Shown here in pieces: positions 33,601 through 42,765 of a DNA stretch of 64,000 bases. Under the pieces are notes generated by a model. It saw only the letters and a list, made by a program, of their open reading frames with translations, was not told the origin of the DNA and searched no databases. Both the position numbers and the translations under genes were made by a program. Source of the stretch: Nocardia rosealba (GTDB lineage: Bacteria; Actinomycetota; Actinomycetes; Mycobacteriales; Mycobacteriaceae); contig NZ_JAIWNA010000006.1 in the NCBI RefSeq assembly GCF_020216065.1, positions 186,001 through 250,000 of the forward strand, read 5' to 3'. Within the stretch, counting starts at the first letter, position 1. The number at the start of each line of letters is the position of its first letter.

Positions 33601-34596
33601 TCAGAACTCGCCCGCGACCCCGATCACCGTGCGACCGGAGTGCGTACCCTCCTTGATCGACTGCAGGACATTGCCCACTTCGACGATCGGAGCGAACGAC
33701 TCCAGCGATGAAAGATGCTGCGGCCGAAGCTCTTTACCAAGAGCCGTCCACAGTGCACGGCGCTTCTCGATAGGCAGGAACACCGAGTCGATACCCAGCA
33801 GACTCACCCCGCGCAGAATGAACGGCAGCACCGTGGCGGGCAGGTCGGACCCGCCGGTGAGCCCGCTGGCCGCGACCGCACCGCCGTAGCCGATGGAGCT
33901 GAGGACGAATGCCAGCGAGGAGCCGCCGACGCTGTCGACCGCGGCAGCCCAGTTCGCCTTGTTCAGCGGGCGCGGCTTGGCCTCAGGATCGAGCGGGAGC
34001 CGACCGATCACCTCGTTGGCGCCGAGTTCGGCGAGCAGGTCGCCCGCGTCGGTCTTGCCGGTCGAGGCGATCACCTCGAAGCCCAGGCCGGACAGGATGT
34101 CGATGGCGACGGTGCCGACACCGCCGGTGGCGCCGGTGACGAGCACCGCGCCGTCGTCGGGGGTGAGGCCGTGGTCGAGCAGGGCCTGCACGCTCATCGC
34201 GGCGGTGAAGCCCGCGGTGCCGATGGTCGCGGCGTCGCGGGTGTCGAGGCCGTCGAGTTTGACCACCCATTCGGCGGGCACCCTGGTGTATTCGGCGAAG
34301 CCGCCGTTGCGGGAGACACCCAGGTCGTAGCCGTGCGCGATCACCTGGTCACCGACGGCGAAGTCCTCGGACTCCGAGGCGGTCACCTCGCCGGTGAGGT
34401 CGATGCCGGGGACGATCGGGTAGTTGCGGACGACCCCACCGCGCGGCGTGATCGCCAGCAGGTCTTTGTAGTTCGCACTCGAGTAGTGGATCTTGATCGT
34501 CACATCGCCGGTGCCGAGGAAATCGTCCCCTACCTCCTCCCGACCGAGCACGATCCCACCATCCGACTCACGGGCCACCATCGCGGAGAAGTTCAT
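33601..34596 (-). CDS. YhdH/YhfP-family quinone-oxidoreductase-like protein (acrylyl-CoA reductase type)
   Basis: The 331-aa medium-chain reductase lacks zinc ligands and carries HYSSANYKDLLAITPRGGVVRNYPIVPGIDLTG and the NADPH-binding VTGATGGVGTVA, both hallmarks of the YhdH group. The E. coli member, AcuI, reduces acrylyl-CoA with NADPH; other substrates are possible. I used the ATG at 34596 rather than 34620, as it begins the conserved sequence. The gene is bordered by the repeat island downstream. Confidence 0.88.
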   Translation of the reverse strand: MNFSAMVARESDGGIVLGREEVGDDFLGTGDVTIKIHYSSANYKDLLAITPRGGVVRNYPIVPGIDLTGEVTASESEDFAVGDQVIAHGYDLGVSRNGGFAEYTRVPAEWVVKLDGLDTRDAATIGTAGFTAAMSVQALLDHGLTPDDGAVLVTGATGGVGTVAIDILSGLGFEVIASTGKTDAGDLLAELGANEVIGRLPLDPEAKPRPLNKANWAAAVDSVGGSSLAFVLSSIGYGGAVAASGLTGGSDLPATVLPFILRGVSLLGIDSVFLPIEKRRALWTALGKELRPQHLSSLESFAPIVEVGNVLQSIKEGTHSGRTVIGVAGEF

Positions 34597-34711
34597 GAGC
34601 CGAGCATACGAGTCATCCACCCGTCCAGCGACGAATCAAATCCTGGACGTTCGATCATCACCCTCCGGTGGCGCGAGCCTCCCGGCCGATGCCACCACCA
34701 GAGCGTGGTGA

Positions 34712-35785
34712 TCACTCGTCCAAGGGCAGGAGCTCGAGGCGGACGCCGAGGAGGCGGACGGGGCGATCGAGGTCGAAGCGGTCGATGACGGCAAGGGCCG
34801 TGTCGACGATGGTGGCGATGTCGGAGGTCGGCTGGGGGAGTTTGCGCTGCTTGCTGCGGGTGTAGAACGTTTTGGTTCGCACGGTGACCGAGACTCGGGT
34901 GCTCACGCGGTTATGGGCGAGCATCTCCTCGGCGACTTCGGTTGCGATGCGGGCGACCTCGCGGCGGATCTCCTCGGGGTCGGTGAGGTCGTGTGGAAAG
35001 GTCTCGGACTTGCTGCGGCCCACCGGGATTCGCGGAGTGGTGGTCAGCTCGGTGTCGCCTTTGCCGTGGCCGAGAACCCACAGGTACGGGCCGGTGTTGG
35101 GGCCGAACTCGGCGGCGAGGCGTTGGCGGTCGGCGGCCATCAGATCGGCGACGGTGGCGATATCGAGTTCGGCCAGACGTTTGGCGATGCGTGCCCCGAC
35201 GCCCCAGAGCGCATCGGTGGGGCGGTGGCCCATGAGTTCGGTCCAGTTCGCGGCGGTGAGCTGGAAAATGCCCCCTGCTGCTCCTGCGTCGTGTTCGGGT
35301 TCGGCTGACGTTTTGCCGGTGGACTTGGCGAAGCCGGTGGCCAATTTGGCGGTGAGCTTATTGTCCCCGATGCCGACGGAGCAGGTGAGACCTAGTTCGG
35401 TGACAGCACTCCGGATTTCGGCGGCGAGCTGCCAGGGATCACTGTCGGAGGCGACGAAGGCCTCGTCCATGCCCCACACCTCCACCGCACCGGCCACCCG
35501 GGCGAGCGTGGCCATGATCTCCTCGGAGGCGGCCTCGTAGGTCGCCATGTCCAACGGCAGGAACACACCGTCGGGACACTTGCGCTGCGCGGCTTTCAGC
35601 GGCATCCCCGCGCGCACGCCGAAGGCCCTGGCCGGATAGGAAGCGCAGGTCACGACCTTGCGGGGTTGGGATGGGTCGCCCTCACCGCCCACGATGACGG
35701 GCTGTCCGCGCAGCTCGGGGCGACGCCGGAATTCCACCGCCGCCTGGAACTGGTCGAGATCGACATGCAGGAGCCACCGGGGCAC
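34712..35785 (-). CDS. dinB: DNA polymerase IV, DinB2-type Y-family polymerase with altered steric gate
   Basis: The 357-aa protein matches mycobacterial DinB2-type polymerases through its N-terminus (HVDLDQFQAAVEFRRRPEL; VTCASYPARAFGVRAGMPL) and the helix-hairpin-helix WGVGARIAKRLAEL. Catalytic Asp9 and the later DE pair are kept. The residue at the steric-gate position (second aromatic of the FF pair in E. coli Pol IV) is Gln14 where most relatives carry Phe or, in DinB2, Leu; this predicts weak exclusion of ribonucleotides. It ends with a C-terminal little-finger domain and lacks an obvious clamp-binding tail. Divergent from a TetR gene. Confidence 0.9.
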   Translation of the reverse strand: MPRWLLHVDLDQFQAAVEFRRRPELRGQPVIVGGEGDPSQPRKVVTCASYPARAFGVRAGMPLKAAQRKCPDGVFLPLDMATYEAASEEIMATLARVAGAVEVWGMDEAFVASDSDPWQLAAEIRSAVTELGLTCSVGIGDNKLTAKLATGFAKSTGKTSAEPEHDAGAAGGIFQLTAANWTELMGHRPTDALWGVGARIAKRLAELDIATVADLMAADRQRLAAEFGPNTGPYLWVLGHGKGDTELTTTPRIPVGRSKSETFPHDLTDPEEIRREVARIATEVAEEMLAHNRVSTRVSVTVRTKTFYTRSKQRKLPQPTSDIATIVDTALAVIDRFDLDRPVRLLGVRLELLPLDE

Positions 35786-35844
35786 TGTTCCGTTCTATCG
35801 CATCACCGCCGCGATGGCGCCCACCTCTTGCGAACGGCGCAAAA

Positions 35845-35859
35845 CAGAACTAAATTCTG
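35845..35859. promoter_or_regulatory. Palindromic operator at the TetR start
   Basis: CAGAACTAAATTCTG has perfect 5-bp arms around a 5-bp centre and ends 3 bp before the TetR ATG. The sequence TAAATT inside it could be a -10 element 6 nt upstream of the ATG, giving a leaderless message repressed by its own product (inference). Confidence 0.55.
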
Positions 35860-35862
35860 GTT

Positions 35863-36426
35863 ATGAAGATCCGAGATCGGTTGCTGCTCGCCGCGGAGCG
35901 GCAGTTCGCCGAACACGGTGTCCTCGATGCCACGCTCAACGACATCCGCGCCGCCGCCGAAGCCAGCGTCGGCGCGCTCTACCACCACTTCCCCGACAAA
36001 GCCGACCTGTACCGGCAGGTCTGGGTCAACGCGCTCACCGACTATCAACAGCACTTCTACGACGCCGTCGCCGACTGTGCCGACGCCGAGACCGGCGTCG
36101 TCGCGGGCGTGCACGCGCATCTGCGCTGGGTGCAGGAAAACCAGTACCGCGCAACCGTTCTCACCGCCGCACGACCGCCGGGTGTGCGCGAGAGCGAGCG
36201 CAATCTGGAGTTCTTCGCCTCGGTCCGCCGCTGGTGGCGGACCCATGTCGCGTACGGCACGGTGCGCGACCTCGAACTCGACCTCGTCTACGCCCTGTGG
36301 CTCGGGGCGGCACAGGAATACAGCCGCCAATGGCTTGGTGGCAATATCCGTACCGCGCCAACCGATGTCGCTCCCGAACTCGCCGCAGCCGCTTGGGCGA
36401 CCCTGCGGGTCGAGGGCGCCGAATAG
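35863..36426 (+). CDS. TetR-family transcriptional regulator
   Basis: The 187-aa protein has the TetR helix-turn-helix at residues 5-52 (LLAAERQFAEHGVLDATLND, ASVGALYHHFPDKADLY) and an all-helical effector domain with several Trp and Arg. The ligand is not visible. It is followed 36 bp downstream by a thioesterase gene on the same strand, a likely target, and is divergent from dinB. No ribosome site precedes the ATG, but a palindrome and -10-like element do, which suggests leaderless, autoregulated expression. Confidence 0.85.
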   Translation: MKIRDRLLLAAERQFAEHGVLDATLNDIRAAAEASVGALYHHFPDKADLYRQVWVNALTDYQQHFYDAVADCADAETGVVAGVHAHLRWVQENQYRATVLTAARPPGVRESERNLEFFASVRRWWRTHVAYGTVRDLELDLVYALWLGAAQEYSRQWLGGNIRTAPTDVAPELAAAAWATLRVEGAE

Positions 36427-36462
36427 TCACCGAGCACCGCCACTCGAAGAACGGAACACCCG

Positions 36463-37017
36463 ATGCCGACCGAAGCCACCTCCCTCGACCTCGACCTGGC
36501 CCGGCAGGTACTCGCCGCGCAACCCTTCGCTCGTCTCGTCGGTACCGAACTGACCGAATTCGGCGACGGTGCAGCCACATTGGTGATCGAGATCCAGCCC
36601 GAGCACGGCCAGCAGTTCGGCTTCGTGCACGGCGGTGTGCTCGCCTACGCAGCCGACAACGCACTCACCTTCGCCGCCGGAACCGTACTCGGGCCCAATG
36701 TCCTCACCGGCGGCTTCACCATCACCTACCTGCGCCCGGCCAAGGGGGAGCGGCTGCGCGTGCACGCCACGGTGCTCGGCGCCACCCGCCGCCAGGCCGT
36801 CACCCACTGCGACGTCTACGCCGAGACCGAGGGCGAGGAACCGATCCACTGCGCCGTGGCCCAGGGCACGACCCGCCGCGTCGAGAAGGACCTGACCCCC
36901 ACGGCCGAAACGGACGAGGACACCGAATTCGAGGACGACGAGGACGAATACGAGACCGACCAGCTCACCGTCGTCACCGCGGACATGGCCGAACTACCGC
37001 CGACCGTCAGCCGGTAG
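36463..37017 (+). CDS. PaaI-family hotdog acyl-CoA thioesterase with acidic C-terminal tail
   Basis: The 184-aa protein has a PaaI-type hotdog domain (residues 15-140), with the conserved GFVHGGVLAYAADNAL and VLTGGFTITYLRPAKG. These enzymes hydrolyse acyl-CoA or aryl-CoA thioesters. Beyond the domain, residues about 150-165 form a run of Asp and Glu (ETDEDTEFEDDEDEYETD), unlike typical family members of about 140 aa. It follows the TetR gene and is ended by a strong hairpin shared with lon. Confidence 0.85.
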   Translation: MPTEATSLDLDLARQVLAAQPFARLVGTELTEFGDGAATLVIEIQPEHGQQFGFVHGGVLAYAADNALTFAAGTVLGPNVLTGGFTITYLRPAKGERLRVHATVLGATRRQAVTHCDVYAETEGEEPIHCAVAQGTTRRVEKDLTPTAETDEDTEFEDDEDEYETDQLTVVTADMAELPPTVSR

Positions 37018-37029
37018 CCCGGCGCACGA

Positions 37030-37065
37030 GAAAAGGGGCCACGCACGAATGCACGGCCCCTTTTC
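37030..37065. terminator. Bidirectional Rho-independent terminator
   Basis: GAAAAGGGGCC/GGCCCCTTTTC, 11 bp each, around a 14-nt loop, with T-runs in both directions. It separates the convergent thioesterase and lon genes. Confidence 0.9.
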
Positions 37066-37067
37066 GA

Positions 37068-39548
<2,481 letters not shown>

Positions 39549-39564
39549 ATCGACCCTTCCAAAA

Positions 39565-39585
39565 GTTGAGCTTTGCTGACTCAAC
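39565..39585 (-). promoter_or_regulatory. HAIR operator (HspR-type) upstream of lon
   Basis: In the lon direction GTTGAGT-N7-GCTCAAC matches the HAIR consensus CTTGAGT-N7-ACTCAAG at 11 of 14 positions; the inverted repeat AGTTGAG/CTCAACT (39564-39586) is perfect. It ends 16 bp before the start codon. Confidence 0.75.
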
Positions 39586-39645
39586 TACAGAAGATCGCAC
39601 TTTGTTCCGACCCCGGCAACCGTTCACTCACGGCGAACGAAACGC

Positions 39646-39692
39646 CGAACGCCCCCTGCTCCCGAGGGGTAGGTGGGAGCCGAGGGCGTTCG
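39646..39692 (-). terminator. Two-part hairpin terminator after the DUF3068 operon
   Basis: Outer arms CGAACGCCC/GGGCGTTCG enclose inner arms GCTCCC/GGGAGC. It lies 24 bp beyond the DUF3068 stop codon on the minus strand and upstream of lon. Confidence 0.7.
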
Positions 39693-39716
39693 TGCGTTGA
39701 TGGTGTTTCGAGGGTT

Positions 39717-40778
39717 CTAGAGGTTGCGCCGGAGCCTTTCGGTCGGAGGATCAATCGTGCGGCCACGGCTGCTCAGCACACCGAGGACGATGCCCGCGAT
39801 CACGAAGATCGCGCCGAGGATGCCGAGGATCACCGGCAGGGTCTTGCCGAAGAGGTCGAGCTTGTCGAGGCTCTCCTGGGTAACGGCGAGCTGGGCGTCG
39901 ATGGTCTCCTCGTCGAAGACCAGGTGCGACTTCAGCACGGTGACGTCGACCTTGTCCGCGCTGCGGCCGTAGAACATGTGGATGCTCTCGCCGCCCTTGA
40001 GAACGGCGCCGGTCCTCGGCTCCACCCACACGTCGCGGGTGTTGGTGTAGTAGCGGGTCATGGTGACCGGCTCGGTGCCCTCGAGGCCCCACTTGGCGGC
40101 GGGCAGGGCGAGCTGATACGAGGGGTGCTTGACGACGTCCCACATGTTCGTCACCGGGATGGTCTGCCGGAAGTGGTAAACCGGCACGCCCTTGATCTCC
40201 GACTCCTCGACGAAGTCGATGTCATAGGTGGCGCGGGCGTTGAGGTCGAAGTACGGGTACGACTTCTTCTCGGTCCCGATCGGGAAGCGGTACTGCAGGC
40301 CACGACGCTGCAACTCGGTGGGGATCTCGGCGCCCGACTTGGGATCCTGAGCCACGGCGATCGAGCCGTTGGGCGAGGCGTCGATCGGCTCGCCGGAGAC
40401 ACGGTCGATGGTTACGCGGTCGACCGAGGCGGTGAGCAGGCCGTTTTGGGGATCGAGGTCGTCGCGACGCAGCGTCTGACCGGCCTGGACGGTCATCTGG
40501 TCGGCGTCCGAGGGCTCCTCGACCGTCAGGAAGCGCTGCGAGAAGAGCGGCACATTGGTGTGCACCGTCGCCGCACCCTCGGGCGAGGTGAGCGACTTCG
40601 CGTCGAGCACGAGGCTTTCCTCACCGGGAACACTCTTGGCGATGGTGGTGATCCGCAGGTCCAGTGGCGTCTTGGCCACCTTGCCGACGGTGTAGGTGGG
40701 AATCATGGCGGCGCACGCGAGCAGCAGCGCACCGAGACCGACGAGGATGCAGGCGATGATCCTGCGCACGTTGCTCAT
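39717..40778 (-). CDS. DUF3068 domain membrane protein (PorA-family annotation)
   Basis: The 353-aa protein has a hydrophobic N-terminal segment (residues 6-30), a long extracytoplasmic domain (about 40-315, with DLNARATYDIDFVE and PVTMTRYYTNTRDVWVEPRTG) and a C-terminal membrane helix (about 318-340). This two-anchor pattern is typical of DUF3068, found in mycolic-acid actinobacteria; function is unknown. Its ATG overlaps the DUF2613 stop by 4 bp, so it is the third gene of the envelope operon. Confidence 0.9.
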   Translation of the reverse strand: MSNVRRIIACILVGLGALLLACAAMIPTYTVGKVAKTPLDLRITTIAKSVPGEESLVLDAKSLTSPEGAATVHTNVPLFSQRFLTVEEPSDADQMTVQAGQTLRRDDLDPQNGLLTASVDRVTIDRVSGEPIDASPNGSIAVAQDPKSGAEIPTELQRRGLQYRFPIGTEKKSYPYFDLNARATYDIDFVEESEIKGVPVYHFRQTIPVTNMWDVVKHPSYQLALPAAKWGLEGTEPVTMTRYYTNTRDVWVEPRTGAVLKGGESIHMFYGRSADKVDVTVLKSHLVFDEETIDAQLAVTQESLDKLDLFGKTLPVILGILGAIFVIAGIVLGVLSSRGRTIDPPTERLRRNL

Positions 40779-40945
40779 CGGCTGCCGTACGTGACGTTGC
40801 CGAGCAGCGACGAACCCGGGTCACCGGTCGTCTCCGGCTCGGGAATCGAATTCTGTTGCGCGCCAGCGGTGATGCCCAACACGGCAATCACCCCGAGGAT
40901 CGCGCCGGCCAGCCCGCTGATCAGGCCGGGGACGGCAAACTTCAT
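40775..40945 (-). CDS. DUF2613 small membrane protein
   Basis: A 56-aa product with one N-terminal helix (residues 4-28), followed by a polar tail ending SSLLGNVTYGSR. The layout and the terminal LLGNVxYG motif match DUF2613, a small family confined to mycolate actinobacteria. It is joined to DUF3068 by an ATGA overlap and to the secreted-protein gene by a 29-bp gap. Function unknown; co-occurrence with DUF3068 suggests a joint envelope role (inference). Confidence 0.85.
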   Translation of the reverse strand: MKFAVPGLISGLAGAILGVIAVLGITAGAQQNSIPEPETTGDPGSSLLGNVTYGSR

Positions 40946-40974
40946 AGATCGAACTCCAATTGCGTTGTGCCGGT

Positions 40975-41751
40975 TCAGGCGACGGAGAAGAACCCGATGG
41001 TCGGGGCGAACGAGCAGGTCCGGTTACCGTCGGCGGTTTCGGTGGTGAGCGAGCCGGTGACGACCGCGACGACCCGGCCCGCGCCGGTGTCGGCGATGGC
41101 CGACAGGGTGGCGGGCCCGTCGGGGTTGATGCCCGCCGCGTTGGTGAGCACCTGGGTGCCGGTGCGGCGGTTGTCGATGTTGACCCACTGCACGGTCATC
41201 GGTGGGGTCTGCTCGGCGGTGGGGGTTTTGGTGCCGAGCGCGGTGAACACGAAGCCGGTCTGGCCCGCGGCGGGTCCCGGCGGGGGCAGTTCGGCCGGGC
41301 CGGGCACGGCCAGCGCGGTGCCGACCGAGTCGGAGGTGGGGCCGATGCAGCCCTTGCCGATGGTCGGGTACAGGAACTGCGCGATGCGCGGGCCGTCCGA
41401 CGGCGGCAGTTCGGGGCCACCACCGCCGCTGCCGTCGAGGAACTTGATGATCCGCTCGAGGGTCGACTTGACCTGCGCGGGGATGCCGGGGGTTGCCAGC
41501 AGCAGGCGCGCCTGGGCCAGGATCGCGGCCTGTCCGCCGTCGGCGATGAGGCCGGGGCCGGAGATGGCGCCTACGATCGTCGGTGCCAGCGCTGCCAGCG
41601 TCTCGGAGGGCACGTTCTCCGCGATGGCGGGAACGCTCTGCTGCGCCGCATGCTGCGGTGCGGCCAGGGTTGGCGTGGGCGCCACGAGTACAGCACTCGC
41701 CGCTAGTACGAAAGCAGACACTGCGGTCCGCGATCCTCGGGTGCTCAGCAC
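40975..41751 (-). CDS. Secreted protein of unknown function
   Basis: The 258-aa protein has a signal peptide (residues 1-30, cleavage after PTLAA), then a helix-rich region (about 40-115), a Gly/Pro linker, and a C-terminal beta-rich domain with two cysteines (IGKGCIGP and NRTCSFAP) that could form a disulfide. I could not name the family. It heads the operon with DUF2613 and DUF3068 and is divergent from a TetR gene. Confidence 0.8.
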   Translation of the reverse strand: MLSTRGSRTAVSAFVLAASAVLVAPTPTLAAPQHAAQQSVPAIAENVPSETLAALAPTIVGAISGPGLIADGGQAAILAQARLLLATPGIPAQVKSTLERIIKFLDGSGGGGPELPPSDGPRIAQFLYPTIGKGCIGPTSDSVGTALAVPGPAELPPPGPAAGQTGFVFTALGTKTPTAEQTPPMTVQWVNIDNRRTGTQVLTNAAGINPDGPATLSAIADTGAGRVVAVVTGSLTTETADGNRTCSFAPTIGFFSVA

Positions 41752-41798
41752 TGGTCGGCCGTCCTTCGTTCGGTGGATAAATGGAGCGACCCGGAATT

Positions 41799-41814
41799 CA
41801 CAGGAATGTCTGTG
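41799..41814. promoter_or_regulatory. Palindromic operator between the envelope operon and tetR
   Basis: CACAG-N6-CTGTG (CACAGGAATGTCTGTG) is a 16-bp inverted repeat in the divergent region, 47 bp from the secreted-protein start and 29 bp from the TetR GTG. A TACTTT at 41833-41838 lies just upstream of the TetR start. Confidence 0.5.
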
Positions 41815-41843
41815 TTATCCGGAGTTTCAGATACTTTGGAGAG

Positions 41844-42464
41844 GTGACTACAGCGGACAGACGGTATGGGGGTCGTACGGTCGTCGCGCGTAAAGCCGAG
41901 CGCCGACAGCGATTCCTGGAAGCAGCGACGCGAATCTTCGCCGAACGCGGGTACGCCACGTGCTCGCTCGCCGAGGTGTGCGCGGCCGCCGGGCTGTCCA
42001 AGCGGCAGTTCTACGAGGAGTTCGAGACCCGCGAAGACGTGCTGGTGGCGGCCTACGACCGCATCCAGGACGACGCCGCCGCGGCCGTCGCCGCCGCGCT
42101 CGCCGAACTCACCACGCCCACCGACCCCCAGCTCGCGCTGCACGCGGGTTTCCGCGCGTACCTCGAATCGCTCGGCTCGGACCCGTACCGGGCCCAGGTC
42201 GCGCTCATCGAGGTGGTCGGGGTGAGCGACCGGATGGAGAACCACCGCCGCTCGCGCAGGCACGCGTGGTCGGTACTGATCGGTTCGGCGCTGGTGGACA
42301 TCGGCGTGCGCCTGCGTGGCGACGCCGAACTCACCACCGCCCTGCTCACCGGTGCGGTGACGGGAGTCGCTCACGAGTGGCTGTTGCGCGAGTCCCGGCC
42401 GCCGGTCAGCGAACTGGTGGATCTGCTGACCGGTGCCGCCTTGGCGCTTGTCGATTTCGATTGA
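41844..42464 (+). CDS. TetR-family transcriptional regulator
   Basis: From the GTG at 41844 the product is 206 aa. The helix-turn-helix spans residues about 20-65 (FLEAATRIFAERGYATCSLA, AAAGLSKRQFYEEFETRED) and an all-helical ligand domain follows. Its start is uncertain: an in-frame ATG at 41781 would place the palindrome at 41799 inside the gene, so the GTG is favoured. It is divergent from the envelope operon and is the obvious candidate for its regulation. The 301-bp gap downstream (42465-42765) shows only a short palindrome TATCGCGATA at 42652 and no gene. Confidence 0.8.
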   Translation: MTTADRRYGGRTVVARKAERRQRFLEAATRIFAERGYATCSLAEVCAAAGLSKRQFYEEFETREDVLVAAYDRIQDDAAAAVAAALAELTTPTDPQLALHAGFRAYLESLGSDPYRAQVALIEVVGVSDRMENHRRSRRHAWSVLIGSALVDIGVRLRGDAELTTALLTGAVTGVAHEWLLRESRPPVSELVDLLTGAALALVDFD

Positions 42465-42651
42465 TTCGCGCGCAGCCGACGAGAGGGTGGCAAATACGTG
42501 CGCCTGCCGCCTACTCAATCAACTCCCTTTCCGGACATTGTGAGACCGAACGGCTTCACAGTGTGGGACGAGAGTCTGGCACAGGAGTGACTCAGGTCGC
42601 AACGGCAGAATTTCTGAGACGGGTATCACCTGTGCGTTTGTAGATTGTCAC

Positions 42652-42661
42652 TATCGCGATA
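42652..42661. promoter_or_regulatory. Short perfect palindrome in a gene-free gap
   Basis: TATCGCGATA is perfectly self-complementary, in the 301-bp gap between the TetR gene and the kinase gene. It is too short to interpret. Confidence 0.25.
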
Positions 42662-42765
42662 TCGGCCATTCGAGGACGTCCGACAGGGCCTCAGGTTACT
42701 GGTCAGTCGCCCGATTAGGGCCGCATTCGGCAGCCTTCCGGCAATTGAACAGCAACCTGTTCTAC

